A stretch of DNA of 64,000 nucleotides from Myrica gale (taxonomy: Eukaryota; Streptophyta; Magnoliopsida; Fagales; Myricaceae): positions 12,196,501-12,260,500 of the forward strand of contig OZ005609.1 of assembly GCA_963930655.1 (NCBI GenBank). Direction: 5' to 3'. Below the pieces are notes generated by a model. It was not told the origin of the DNA, made no database searches, and saw only the letters and a list, made by a program, of their open reading frames with translations. A program made the translations under genes and the position numbers. Below, in pieces: positions 34,982 through 48,746 of the stretch (positions within the stretch are counted from its first letter, which is position 1; each line of letters begins with the position of its first letter).

Positions 34982-37722
34982 ACATCTATTGCAGGGAAGC
35001 CGCATCAGAATATACAATGTAGAACGTGGTTGGAAAGTTCAGAAGAACATTCTTGCCAAAAGCTTGCGATGGACAGTAACTGATACGTCTCTTTCTCCAG
35101 ATCAACGCTATCTTGTATGTTCCTCAATTTTTTTTTATATCTCAATTGCATCAGAAGAAGCTCCCCTTACCCTTGTACTTGAAACTTGTGCTCTTAAATA
35201 TTAGTACTTTCGATACTTGTCAAAGCACGGCACAACATGTCTTGTTTCGTTGTGGAACTACCTAGGTCCGGCCATTTTTTGGCTTCATTACATGTGTATG
35301 TATATAAAGCATTGAATTTAACATGTGTTATGCCACTGAGACTTAGGGCCTAGGTGGTTATATGAAAAGGTATTATGGAGTAAACAGAAAAGGAGGATCC
35401 CAACCCCAATAGATGAGTTTGAGGTAGTAAATGGATGAAGACTGAAATTTATTCTTTTTTTTTTTACTTCGGGTGATTTTGAAAATACTCGGTCATTTTC
35501 CAAAGTAGCTACTGTTATTTTCTTTATCAAATAACCGAGGAGATAATGATGGTTAGTGTGATCAAATGAGACACATTATTACAACTGAAGCATTATTATT
35601 GAATGGGTTATTGGCATAACAAATGATTACAGTCCTCTATCAGAAGTCTTACTTGTGAGTTTTAAAATTTGCTGGTTGTAGTAGTGTTTATGTTCATTTT
35701 AAATTGGGGTCTTGGTCACTTATGAAAAAAAAGGTGTGGTTTTCCTTTGTAAAAACATTGAGTAAATATACTTACCCCCCCAAAGTGGATGATTTTATGT
35801 AGAGAATGAAGGTTACACATGGACTGCTTCTCAGAGATAGAGCAAGAACAATCTCTTATGCGTTTTATATAAGTCTTTTTGAGGTTTGTTTAGTGAAAAG
35901 GTCTAAGAAGCTGGAGAATATTCTGAAGTCCTTGAAATGCCACTGATGATTTTGCGAGTGAATTAAAAGTGTCCTATGCCAAGCCACATTGTTGCCCTCT
36001 TACACACCTATACATTGTATAAAGAAGTATAGATAGTGCCCATGGAACTCATCATGACAAATATTCCCAATTTGAGAGGGACTGTCCAATATCCGGCTGG
36101 TCTGACCTGGCTGGAATGGTTGAGAGCTGTCTGACCGCTCCCAGTTTTGTTAGATTAAGGCTTGGTTGAATTGAATTGCATTGGAATGCATGATTTATTG
36201 TTCTTTTTATTGTCCATTTTGTCATATGGTTCCTATATGCCTATGTGACTGATGCCTTCTCAATGGCCTGGATCTATTACTCAATGAGTTGACATTGTTG
36301 TTCGTTAATCAATTTATGCTGTTGCAGGTCTATGCCAGCATGTCACCTGTCGTTCATATTGTTAATGTTTGGTCCCCTGAAATAGAGTCTCTGGCAAATA
36401 ATATGGTATGAAGTTGGTTTTCTTTCAATTACAGTAGATTTTGCAATGTACTTGAGTAATGCAGGTTATGCAGTGAATATAAGGATGTTATGCCAGGCTG
36501 TCATTATTATTGTTCAGTTTCGTCAGACCACGCCAATGGTCTTACTGTATCTTTCCATCAAGCTCTGTGTCGTACTTGTATTTGAAACCATGGGATATAA
36601 TGAATCTATGCATTACACAATCTTGTCTGATGCATCCGAAGATTGATCGGATTAAAGATTTCAAAACAATTTAAATGTACAGGGAGATCTTGACAACATG
36701 AATACATGGACTAAATACACTTGTCTCATGGGCATGCCGCTACATTTACTATCCGACAATATCGATACCAAAGTCTACTAGGCTGCATGGCTTTGGGTGA
36801 TTGCATGCGTCTGTTTGAAAATGCATGCATTCTATGAAAAATAAAACTTTGGGAATCTCATGAATGATAAAATCAATTATTTGGACGATTAGATCTTGAA
36901 ATTTCTTCTTCATGACTATTTACCATTATCTTTATGTTGAACAAGAAAATGATAAGCAGTACTGAACTGTGTTTTGTAGCGTCCTCACTATGGCTTGGAA
37001 ATTTTCCAAAAAGAGTGAAGAACCATGTTACGTAACTCAACCCATAGTGCCTAATGTCGGTCACCTTTATGTTCATTCTTTGTGCCCTTCTGGATGGGGA
37101 AGCTGTTATGAAGTTGATGCTCCTTGTACATTAATTTTGTTGCCTCTAAGCAACGAATTTGTTGCTTGACATTTGGGGCCTATATGCTGTGCAGGAGATC
37201 CATGAAGGTTTGAATTTTTCTGCTAATGATGTAGGGGGATTCTCTTTTGGAATCTTCTCTGTGAAATTCTGACGGATGGACGAGAAGTAGTTGCTGGAAG
37301 TAGTAATGATTCTATGTATGTTTATGATCTTGAAGCCAATAATCTCTCAGAATTTTGGCACACACGGTATTGTTACCTTTTCATAAAGACTTTCTATGTT
37401 TCACTTGATTTGATTTGTATCTGGTTGTTTTTTATCAGTGTCCTCTTCCATATAGATATAAAGATTATGCTCCTTCATAGCGGATGTACTTGATTGATGA
37501 TGTCTGCCTCATTCCTCTTTTTCTCCCTCTCTAACTTCAAATTCTAAACCTCGCCTATGATTATGCTGCACTTGAGATGGTTAAGAGGTGCTATGGAGAG
37601 CCGTAAGCCTCAATTCAAATAACAGTGATTCCTGAATAAATTATCTATTTTGGTGACCATAAAATCCTGATGCTCTTACTTAGTTTGCCATTAGCAGAGC
37701 TTAACGTGATTTGAATAATTTT

Positions 37723-39866
37723 TTTTTTGATAAGTAAGCATTTTATTAAAAAAAAAGAATCAAACAACAACGGGACCAACAGTACAAGAGAACATACTGA
37801 AGAACCCTAACCCAAACACCCACCCACCCTAACACAAACTCCCACCCACCCGCAACCCAAGAGAAAACCCACCCTCCTCAACCCACTGGCCAACAGTACT
37901 CACCCAAAACACCCAACCAATAATATTTGCCCAAAAGATACCCTTAACAGTGAAGCCCATAACTCTTAGTCTTCCGAGAGACCGAATAAGACCCTTCATA
38001 GATGACCGAAGACTGCAAACCCTTCAGCTCCCTTAGCAACCTCCCACCAGATTTCTGAGACTTTTTCGAACTAAGCGGCATCCGGTCACGTTCCAACACA
38101 GCAAAGAGATCCCTCAGCTTATCATCTTGGCCACCACACGACATCCCAACCAGCTGACCCACAGAGGAAACCATATCCAAAGCCCACGCCGGAGAATCCG
38201 TTTGCTCCTTCCCCTTCAAAGAATCCAACGGAGGTTTGTAAGGTGCAACCGCCAACCCATCAAGAGCAGCAGCCTCGGGTTCCACAACAAGAGACCCACA
38301 CCCTTCGGGAGACCCAACTGCCAAAGAACCCAACCCTGCAGACCAAAGAACCCAACCGATCCCTCCCAACTCCCTCCTCTGCCACAGAACAAGGGCAAAG
38401 GGAGTCGGGGGCCCCGAGACATGCTTTTCCCAGCCGATCCCCTCCCTCAGGATTGCCAACACCTTCACCCGTAGACTCACTACCAGCCCCTAGCTCCCCC
38501 ACGTCAAAACACCTGCCCCCAACTCCTTCGCTCGTACCCTGAACATCGTTACAAACCGCTAAAGAAGAGCCGGCGACCTGATCTGTGCCGGCGACTACTC
38601 GATCCAGCGAAGAAAACACCGCCTGGGAAGGGACACGCTTATCGGGAAACACGGGAGCAGAGATCGGCGCCAACTCCGTCGCCGGAATGGCCTCCGGGAT
38701 GCTGCCCCTCGCCTCCGCCGTCGCCTTCGAGCCTCCGTCCTTCACCGGAGGTCGGTCAGCATCATCGGCTGTTCCTCCATGCTGACCGACAACAACCTCG
38801 TGCATAAAAACCGGGTTTAGATGGGTACCCGACTCTGACCCAATTAGACCCGGCCCATGAAAACCCACCGAAGGAGCCTCCTGGGCTATAGCCCACTCGC
38901 CTGGGCTTGAGAGCATAGGCTCCGGCCCAGGCACCAGCCCTTGCAATGGGCATTTGCCCTTACTCTCCCACCTAAGTGGACCCAGCCCATCTGCTACCAA
39001 ATTGTTTCCTATTCCCGGCCCACTCTCACACCCTAACATTTGTAAAAGCAAATCAATCTCTGCACGTAGCCCCTGCAGCTTCTTTCTCCAAAAAGACTCG
39101 ACAACCACCCTGCCACCAGCCGACTGAACAATGCATACAGGCTCATTGGAAAGAGAGTCAAGCTGCACAGCCTTCTGCTCCACGCCACCCTCAGGCCCCT
39201 CTACGCCTGTCACAGCTACCACCCTACTCCCCACGCTATCCCCCTTCATCCCTCCCTTAACAGCTTCAGCGAAAGAGAAACCCCTGCTAACAGGAAAGCC
39301 ACCAAGGCCACCACCTCCATTATTACACTGACCAAGGTAAGAAATCACACCCTGAAACACAGAGGCGAGTTCTAACCACCCTGACGCCCCCGTACCTTCC
39401 GGTACCATTACCACCCCACGACGACGCCCTCCACCAAACTCGGCTAAGCAAAGAAATCTACCTGCCTTGTTGCAGCACCTCTGTGCCACAAAGGCCCTAG
39501 AAGCTTCAACAAATTTCACAACAAACTCCCTATTCATATCCTCCAGCAATCTAGTAACCAAGTTAAGCAACCAAACATATCCATCTCTCCCGAAGAAGAT
39601 ATAACTCATAGCCTTCCTACTCCACTCCGAGAGTTTCACAACACCATTGCCTAATACTATCACCTGAAAGACCTTCGCTTCAACACAGAATCTACGGGAG
39701 AAGGACATCGAGACCTCCGAACAAACGACTATGCCAGTAGGACGCTTAAACAAAAAAATCTAACCAGGAAACTAACAGCCGACGCAAAAAAGGGAAAAGA
39801 GGGAAGAGAGAGAACGGAGAGAACATGGTTTCCTCTCCCCTTGTTTTTCTTTAATCGTGATCTTGT
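37723..39866 (-). mobile_element. Internally deleted LINE (ORF1 plus 3' end), TSD TTTGAATAATTTT
   Basis: Minus-strand element with 13-bp identical flanks at 37710-37722 and 39867-39879. Its 3' end (AATAAAATGCTTACTTATC then A-run) matches that of the LINE at 30560-34981, and the ORF1 C-termini are homologous (MVSSVGQLVGMSCGGQDDKL; LLRELKGLQSSVIYEG), so both are one family. Downstream of the ORF1 stop only a short tail like the ORF2 C-terminus remains (FWANIIGWVFW, compare FCWANAVLGG). Endonuclease and reverse transcriptase are missing. It is inserted in intron 4 of the LEC14B-like locus. Confidence 0.87.
37944..39753 (-). pseudogene. LINE ORF1 protein, near full length, one frameshift
   Basis: The ORF opens at 39753 and runs 497 codons to 38260. 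A shift near 38330 is needed to enter the frame ending at 37944 (reading ...KSYGLHC). The N-terminal half resembles the DUF4283-type region of plant LINE/retro proteins. The middle is Gly/Pro/Ser-rich. The C-terminal block is shared with the plus-strand LINE. No CCHC knuckle is evident. Confidence 0.7.
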
Positions 39867-41980
39867 TTTGAATAATTTTGAGAAAGGAAAGGCCAGGATT
39901 TTGGAGAGTGAGTGGAGTTTGTAACCCTACCAGAGATATATTATTGCTTAATCCTTGTGCTTTATTGGCGTTCTTTTTATCCTCTATAAAGGGTGATTTT
40001 CCATTGAATGGTAATATATAGCTGTTAATATGTCTCAAGTTTTAATTTCATTTTGTCTTGCAGTCTGATGTGAACACTGTTTGTTTCGCTGATGAAAGTG
40101 GCCATCTCATTTATTCTGGGAGTGATGATGCTTTCTGTAAGGTGAGTCTTTCACTCACATATGTTATTTGTATTTGGGATCAATTGCATTTTCAACCCTT
40201 GTCTATGGGATCGGATGCAATTCTTCCGAAAAATACGAAATAAACCTCCCAATTTGGCAGCCTTAGGCAAGTACCCCTTTGTTCTAATATAATATCTGTA
40301 CATAGATCTGACTGAAATATAACTTGTAGGTGTGGGACAGACGTTGCTTTGTTGCCAGAGATAAGCCAGCAGGAGTCTTGATGGGACATCTTGAAGGCAT
40401 TACATTTATTGACAGCCGTGGAGATGGTCGCTATTTAATATCAAATGGCAAAGATCAGGCCATAAAACTTTGGGATATCCGGAGAATGTCTTCCAATGCT
40501 ACATGGTATGGCCACTTTCTGACTTCCCATAATGCTCTAGAAATTTGTAATTTTGAAGTTGTGATCTGCCGTGGTGGGCTTGATATATTTTCAATTTATG
40601 ATGTTTTGATGTTGATCTTACTATGGTTATCTTAGATTTTCTCTCTCAAGTTACTTGGGATTTTTATTTTCGAAACAGTCCCTTACAATTGAGAGTTGAG
40701 TATTTAATTATTGTGGGCATTTATGGAGCTAAAAGCAATAGTTTATAATACATAAGCAAACAAAGTAGAGACAGGATGTTTGTTATCTATGACTTAATAG
40801 GAAAACAGATGCATGAATGGCATACAAAGGAGGTAATACATTCTGTTGGAACTAGGTTTGTATGTCCCATGGAACCTCAGACTCATCCCCTATTATGGAG
40901 TTGCAGCACAAAATATAATTATAAATAAAGATAAGAGCATAAGTTCAAGATGGACATCATATTTTGAATCCTGAAAAAAGATCCTTATCGTGTACTCACT
41001 CCAATGGATTAGAAGCTGGGCGCAATGTGAAGGCTTGATATCTTATTTCTAAGGTGATGCTTCATGACGTATACTTTCATAGAGAATTAGTAGTTTCTTT
41101 TTGCAGAAGATGTTAAAATCAAACACAGTGCAAGTAATTTGACAGCTTATGTGTAATCAAGCTTGATTTGTATGCTGTATGATCAGGTAGAGGTTGAGTC
41201 ATAGATTAAATCCATCTGCGTGTGCTGATGGATTGTTTAGTCACAATTCCTATGAGCTCTTTTTCAATGATACCACTCCACCAGAGTGAGCGACAATATA
41301 ACCAACCTCTCTCTTTATTTCAGCAGTCCAGGCTTTAGAAGTTATGAATGGGACTACAGATGGATGGACTACCCACCGCAGGCGAAAGATTTGAAACACC
41401 CATTTGATCAATCAGTGGCAACATATAGAGGTCATTCAGTTTTGCGAACTCTTATTCACTGTTACTTCTATCCAGTGCACAGGTAAGTCTCATCCATGGT
41501 TCCTCTAATACAGAGATGTTTGTCTGAGGCTAGTCAGGCCTGGTCAGCCTGAATCAATTTGGTTGTCAGTCGATGTACACCTGATTGACCTACTTTTGCG
41601 TGGACTTCCTATGGACCCCAATTTTGAGTAAATATACCATAAGTTTTTAAGAACTTGTTTTACCTGGAAGAATGTTACACAATTCTGACACTGGGTCAAA
41701 ATTTGAACTTATGAATCAATTTCTTGAAATTTGCAGCACTGGTCAGAGGTACATCTACACTGGATCTCACAACTCGTGTTTATATTTACGATCTGGTACG
41801 TAATCTGCTACCGCTTTCCCATTATATGTATGCTTTACTTATTAAGAGTAATCTTCTTGGGTAAGTTGATAGGATATATTGAATTGAAAAGTAATACAGA
41901 AGAAAGGGGAAACCCCCTGATTACAGGCAGGGAAAATTTGCCGGAATCATCAAGTAAATAGACAAACGAGCATACAACCC

Positions 41981-42545
41981 TGATAGTTTATATGCGGAAT
42001 TAAACTATAAACAAACAACATGTTTTCAACAAAACATCATCCAGGATTTATGATTACAATTTCGGATTCGATTTCATACCTGACACGGGAATTTAGGAAT
42101 CTACAAACCTTAAGCCGCTTTACGATCCAAGATAAAGCTCCAGCAATTCAGAATAGCAACTCAGATGTGTTGCCTCCTAAGGGATTTATGTCACTCTTTC
42201 GTTATTGGGATTTCCCTAATAGGTTCTGATGGCCAACCCCTTGAATATAACAATTATATTTATAGGCCTTGGAAAAACCCTAGAAAGAGCATGAGACATA
42301 GGATCCTTAGGGATCTCAAATTCCAGCCGTAGGATAACACTGAAGAACTCTTCTTCTAATACAATTAGGGCTTCTACTAATTACAATCAAGTCCATCAAC
42401 ATATTGTAATTGACCCCTGGAATTTAAGATTATTGCAAATATGCCCCTTTTACATACAATTAATTCCTTCCACCATACTATATTCCATATGAGATATTAG
42501 GACCGAATTAATCAATTTGGTTATCGAGGGCACATAATTCTAACA
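41981..42545 (-). repeat. 3' LTR of the Ty1-copia element
   Basis: 565 bp, near-identical to 48747-49311. It is the 3' LTR because gag-pol runs on the minus strand. The purine-rich tract lies immediately to its right (42546-42560 region). Confidence 0.92.
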
Positions 42546-43308
42546 ATCTCCCACTTGCCCTCAGAACCAAATATCACCGTCATGTCCCTATCTCATGTAA
42601 ACTTGATTTCTTAGTTCATAATTCAGTTGGACCACAAAACAATTTTGAAATATATATCATATACTTTTATGTATTCATAAAATAGTTTTGTAAAACACTC
42701 CGGCCGGATTCTTTTGGTCCAACTCTTTCATGAACACTAACTGAATATACTGTCTTTCCAAAAGACTGGTGGATTCCTTGTTGAGCATTCATACCACTCA
42801 ATCATCACGCACACAACCCAACATGTCCAGATATAGTCCTGAATGAACATCACCGGTTGACAATATCAAAGTTGTGTACACAATTCATGAATAAATACAA
42901 ACCTCTCAGGTCTAAGGACAATACCGAATTGTGATAGAACAACCTTTAACCTGACAGTGATTATTTCCAAAAGGTGTTCTTAATCGGATCCTGTTCAGTG
43001 TATGTACTTGTTACATGACACTCACTCGTTTGCTTAAGGTCATACCTCAATGATGGAATCAATCATTCTCCGCACAACAAGTGTAGACTTTATGTTACAA
43101 AAGTCTAGAACAATTTCAGGCTTACAAGGAACTGAAAAATCATTATTCTCTGCCTTTGATTCATTAATCTCTAGCATGATTTTTCTACAATGTTACCTGA
43201 ACAAATTTGCATACATAACATCTCATGTTACGTATAAACCCATAACAACAATAAATATATGTGAGAAACAAATAAACTTTTATTATCATATAATAAAGAA
43301 ATAAAACG

Positions 43309-46300
43309 TCAAACCCAATCATACATATATCTCAAACCCATATCATTAATATGTTTCTCAAACACTTTCTGAGATAAAGGTTTTGTAAATGGATCAGCTA
43401 AATTATCAGCTGATGCAACCTTCACCATTTTGATATCACCTCTGGATATGATATCACGTATTAGGTGAAAACGACGTTCTATGTGCTTTGTCCTTTGATG
43501 AGACCTTGGTTCCACTGCCTGTGCAATTGCACCATTATTATCGCAGTATAAGGGAATAGGTGCCTCAATCGAAGGGACAACTTCAAGTTCTTGAAGGAAC
43601 TTGCGAATCCACACAGCTTCCTTTGCAGCTTCACTTGCAGCAACATATTCTGCCTCAGTTGTAGAATCAGCAGTAGTACTTTGCTTGAAACTTCTCCAAC
43701 TAAATGCTCCTTTGCCAAGAAGGAACACAAATCCGGACGTTGATCTTCTATCATCAATATCTGATTGGAAATCCGAATCTGTATATCCCTGGACAGTCAG
43801 ATCCTCACCGCCATACACTAAGAAATAGTTTTTTGTATTTCTCAAATACCTGAGTATATGTTTCACTGCTGACCAATGTTCTGGACCTGGATTGGATTGA
43901 TATCTACTCACAACGCTAACTGCGTGACTGATATCAGGCCTAGTGCAAAGCATAGCATACATGAGACTCCCTACAGCCGAAGCATAATGGCAGTTACTCA
44001 TCTTCTCTCTTTCTTCAGGTGTTTTTGGACACATTTGCTTAGAGAGATGAATTTCATGTCTAAAGGGTAGAAACCCTTTCTTGGAATTTACCATGCTAAA
44101 TCTAGCCAATATCCTGTCAATATAATTGACCTGTGAAAGACCCAATAATCTTTTCTTTCGGTCTCTAAACACTTTGATCCCGAGTATGTAGGATGCTTCC
44201 CCAAGGTCCTTCATTGAAAATTGGTTAGACAACCACATTTTCACAGATGACAAAGCCCCTACATCATTCCCAATAAGTAGTATGTCATCTACATAAAGAA
44301 CCAAAAAAAGTAATAGCACTCCCACTAACCTTCTTGTAGACACAAGGTTCATCCATGTTTTGTGAGAAACCAAACATTTTGATTGACTCGTCAAAACGGA
44401 TGTTCCAACAACGTGATGCTTGTTTTAGGCCATAAATGGATTTCTCCAATTTGCATACTTTCGATTCATTTTCCCGAGATATGAAATCTTCTGGCTGGTC
44501 CATATAAATTTCTTCATGGATATACCCATTCAAAAATGCGGTTTTCACATCCATCTGTCATATCTCATAATCATAGTATGCCGCAATCGCTAATAGAATC
44601 CTTATGGACTTTAGCATGGCTACAGGTGAAAAAGTTTCCTCATAATCAATACCAGCCTTTTGAGTATACCCTTTTGCCACCAGCCTAGCTTTAAAGGTCT
44701 CTACCTTTCCTGTTGGTCCAAGTTTCCTTTTGTAGACCCATTTGCAACCTATAGGCTTAATGCCTTCTGGTTTGTCTACCAAGGTCCATACCTTGTTGGA
44801 AAACATGGAGTCCATCTCTGATTCCATGGCCACATGCCATTGCTTAGCATCTTTGTCATTAACAGCCTTTGTATAACCACAAGGATAAATCTCCAGTCCC
44901 TCAGATTCCATTTGGTAAATCTCATTTAACAAATTGAATTTTACTGGAGGTCTTATAATCCTTTTACTACGACGAGGCTCCTGTGTCTCAACAGGTTCAC
45001 TTTGATCAATGGGAGCAACCATTTGATCCTCATTGTTCTCGTTCTGCACATTCATTGTACTATCTCTTTGCTCATCAAGAGCAACTCTACTCTCGGTTTC
45101 ATTCAAACTATAATCCTCTTCAAGAAAAGTAGCATTTCTGCTAACAAACACTTTGTTTTCATTAGGATTATAAAAGTAGAAACCAGTAGTCATTTTGGGA
45201 TAGCCTACAAATAGGCATCTATCAGTCCTTGATCCCAGTTTATCCACATTAAACCTTTTAACATGAGCTGGACAACCCCATATCTTAAAATGACTAAGAC
45301 TTGGCTTCTTGCCAGTCCATAACTCATATGGGGTATTAGGAACTGATTTTGTAGGGATCCTGTTTAACAAGTAAACAGCGGTCTCCAAAGCATGTCCCCA
45401 AAATGATATGGGCAACTCAGATATGCTCATCATGGAACGAACCATATCCAATAGGGTTCTATTCCTTCTCTCTGCAACACCATTATGTTGTGGTGTGCTT
45501 GGTGGTGTGAGTTGAGATATGATTCCATTATCTTTAAGATAAACTTTAAAATCATCCAAGAGGTATTCGCCTCCCCGATCGGAGCGAATCATTTTAATGG
45601 ACTTTCCAATCTGTTTCTCAACTTCATTGTGGAATTCCTTGAACTTTTCAAAAGATTCTGATTTATGCTTCATCAGGTATAGATAACCATACCTGGAATA
45701 ATCATCAATGAAAGTAATGAAATAAGAGAAACCTCCTCTTGCCATGTGGTTAAAGGGACCACAAACATCAGTATGTATTAATCCTAATACTTCTGTGGCT
45801 CTTATTCCTTTTCCTGTAAAGGACTTTTGGTCATCTTTCCTTGCAAGCAGGGCTCACAGATTGGATAGGGCTCAATTTTTAGAAATTGCAATGGCCCATC
45901 CCTTACCAATCTATTGATCCTATCAATATTGGCATGACCAAGTCTTAGATGCCACAAGTAGGTTGGATTAACATCCCTCTTCCTTTTAAGGGATAACACA
46001 CTGGAATCATCATTCTCAACATTATTCAAAGAATTATCAACATTTAAAAGATAAAGACCATCACAAATAATTCCAGAAGCAACAAATTTATTTTGAAACT
46101 TTATAATAAGTTTTGAATTGAAAAGAAACGAATATCCAGATAAAACAAGTTTCGAAACAGAAATCAAATTTCTACGCACTTCTGGAACATAAAGACAATC
46201 TTCTAGAATCAAAATTCTATTATTCGATAATTCTAAACTAAACACTCCGATGGTAGTCGCTGCAACAGTTGCACCCGTCCCCATCTTAAGGATCAGCTCC

Positions 46301-47280
46301 CCTTCATGGAGCTTTCTGGTCTCCTTGAACCCCTGCAACATATTGCAGATGTGAGATGTAGAACCAGAATCCACACACCATGAATTAAATGGACCATCCA
46401 TTAAATTCAATTCAATTACAAGCATATTAGACACACCTTCAGAAGGTTTGCCCTTTTTAAGAGAAGCTAAGTAAACTCGGCAATTTCTCTTCCAGTGACC
46501 GGGCTTGCCGCAATGGAAACAATTTCCTTTGCCTTTGTTCTTGTCACCTCCTTTGTTTCCTTGTCCACCTTGAACATTCTTTGCTGCCTGAAACCCCTTA
46601 TTATTTTTCTTGAATTTCTTAAACTTGGGTTTCAGTTTCATAGAGGCATTAGATTTCTCTGTGACCATCACAGTAAGTTTGTCCTTCTTGATGAGATCTT
46701 GAGCTGACTGCAACATATTGAGCAGCTCTGACAATGTCACACTCATCTTGTTCATATTGTAATTAAGGACAAACTGATTGAAAGAATCAGGCAGAGATGA
46801 AAGTATGGCATCAACTTTTGTGTCACTATCCATCTCAGCTCCCAAAAAATCCAGTTCGTTGATGAAAGAAATCATCTTCAAGACATGATCCCGAACTGGG
46901 CTTCCTTCCACCATTTTGGTGGACATCAGATTCTTCATAGCAGTCTGCCTAGCAGATCTGCTCTGCTCTCCGAACATTTCTTAGAGATGCAACATAGTGC
47001 CTGCAGCAGTAGCTATGCCCTCACAATCTTTCTGCAAAACATTTGAGATTGAAGCCATAATATAACACTTTGCCATATTATCATCATCATGCCACTTGTT
47101 AAAGACTTTCTTTTCTTCCTCAGTGGCATTGTCCAGGGCAAGCTCAGGTGTCTCAGAGGTTAGAACATAACCGATCTTATCGGCTGAGAGAACAATCATA
47201 AGATTTCTCTTCCAATCAACATAATTCAGTCCTGTCAACCGATTGTCATCCAGAATCCTAGCCAAAGGATTAAAAGTCAT
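43309..47280 (-). pseudogene. Ty1-copia gag-pol polyprotein, four lesions
   Basis: Begins at 47280 (MTFNPLARILDDNRLTGLNY). Domain order: a gag region; CCHC knuckle CFHCGKPGHWKRNC; protease WCVDSGSTSHICN; integrase zinc domain (HLRLGHANIDRI...CEPC) and core ([40 protein letters not shown]); reverse transcriptase ([40 protein letters not shown]); RNase H (YTDSDFQSDIDDRRSTSGFV, YCDNNGAIA). This is the integrase-before-RT order of Ty1-copia. Lesions: TAA near 46981 in gag, a 1-nt shift near 45820 between protease/integrase and the integrase core, a TGA near 44558 where family members have Trp, and a shift near 44310 just before YVDD. It cannot make a full polyprotein. Confidence 0.9.
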
Positions 47281-48368
47281 TTTGAATCTGCAAAATCATT
47301 CACATATATAATTCCATTAGATTCAGGTTTTTGAATAACTAATGGTACCACCCATCCGAACAATAAACAGATATATCACATATATCACAATAATGAAAAT
47401 ATAACATTTATATTTATAATATTCTAAACGGGTATCGAGAACCTCTACCTTACATGCAACAACAAATCCATTTTGGTACTCATTGTACACATCTTGTAAA
47501 GGCGAATAGCTACTATTCATCAAAATTTACATCATATGCAAAATATTTTAAAAATATTTGTGATTCTCGATTTACTTTTTGGTCTACCTAAATAAACACG
47601 TCTTGTACTATTTTAGCACTAGCGTTTATTTGGTTTGTGCATTCCATTATCTAAGTGTGTTCCAAATACTTGTGAGTTATGTCACTATTTTAGAAGACAC
47701 TCCCACTAAGATGTAGACACTTATCTTCCCAAGAGATAAACAAGAAAATTTTACAAAATTAAAATCGGTTTTATCCATTTTGGCTTCAACCAATTTTAAT
47801 CAAGTAATACTCCTATTTATTGGTAATAGAGACCATAGGAAAAATTACTATAATTAATCCTATTTAGCACCAAAAATTGGAAAACAAATTTCCAAAATTT
47901 TTTTTTTTTTAAATTCGGTCAAACCGGGTTGGTCCGTTGACCATCGGTCCGGGTCTAACCCGACCGATAATGGATAACAGTCTGGGTCATACCCGGACCG
48001 GATCCTGTCATGGTCCGGGTCCAACCCGTGGCCCTAGCCCCACATGGGCTGGCCCATGAAGGCCCAGCCCGTGCGGTGCAGCCCACTTTTACCTTTTTTT
48101 TTTATTTATAAAAATTCGACCCAGCCCAACTTTTGGGCTGGGCTACTGAACCGGGTAGGGCAAACGTGCCCTACCCGTTTGGCCCAATATTTGACCCAGG
48201 GCATTGAGATGCCCTGGGCGCCGCTTGCCCCTTACGGGGAATGCAAGGCTCGCCACTAGCCAGCCTTCACGGCTGGCGCCGTCCAGCCAGCCACTGGCCG
48301 GTCTGGCGCCGACTAATCTCCGGTGGCCACTGCGCCCCTTTAGGCGCGCGACTGGCCACCAAAAACTC

Positions 48369-48397
48369 ATAACACCTGTGTCTTACACAGGTGTTAT
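48369..48397. other. Perfect 12-bp hairpin in the copia leader
   Basis: ATAACACCTGTG (48369-48380), loop TCTTA, CACAGGTGTTAT (48386-48397). Its place in the leader would suit a packaging or dimerisation signal, but this is inference. Confidence 0.6.
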
Positions 48398-48731
48398 CTG
48401 ATGTTCGCAGCCCACCATGGCTGCTGACGTCGTCCACCGCCGGGAGGGATGCCATGCCACTGGCTCCGGCGTGGCTCCGGCCGATTTCTCCGGTCACCTC
48501 ATGATGAGCATTACAACAAAAATTTGCATGGTGAACAATGCGCAGAAACATCAAGGTTCTTATATTTTTATTCTCATGAACAGTTGAACACAAACACATA
48601 TATTCGAATATAGATAAATATATGTGGATACGTCTCATACGATCAAACATAATAATATATATTGGGTTTTGATTCTCAATCAAAATTTAGCAAAGTTAAT
48701 ATAATCCAACAATTGCAATCATGTGAACCTA

Positions 48732-48746
48732 ATGCTCTGATACCAC
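48732..48746 (-). other. Primer-binding site of the Ty1-copia element
   Basis: The minus strand reads TGGTATCAGAGC just inside the 5' LTR, the standard plant copia primer site matching initiator methionine tRNA. Confidence 0.9.

Larger units (their letters stand above)
47281..48746 (-). other. Copia 5' leader, including a GC-rich part
   Basis: Untranslated leader between PBS and gag. The stretch 47920-48500 is GC-rich and full of CCGGGT/ACCCGG and GGGCTGG/CCAGCCC strings that can pair with one another. The 138-codon minus frame at 48683-48267 has no recognised domain and is treated as chance. Confidence 0.6.

Noticed and set aside
38127..39331. Plus-strand proline-rich frames in the ORF1-only LINE
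   Set aside because: Antisense to a clear minus-strand ORF1; the composition follows from the GC-rich coding strand.
48267..48683. 138-codon minus-strand frame in the copia leader
   Set aside because: No domain; lies in structured GC-rich leader between primer site and gag.
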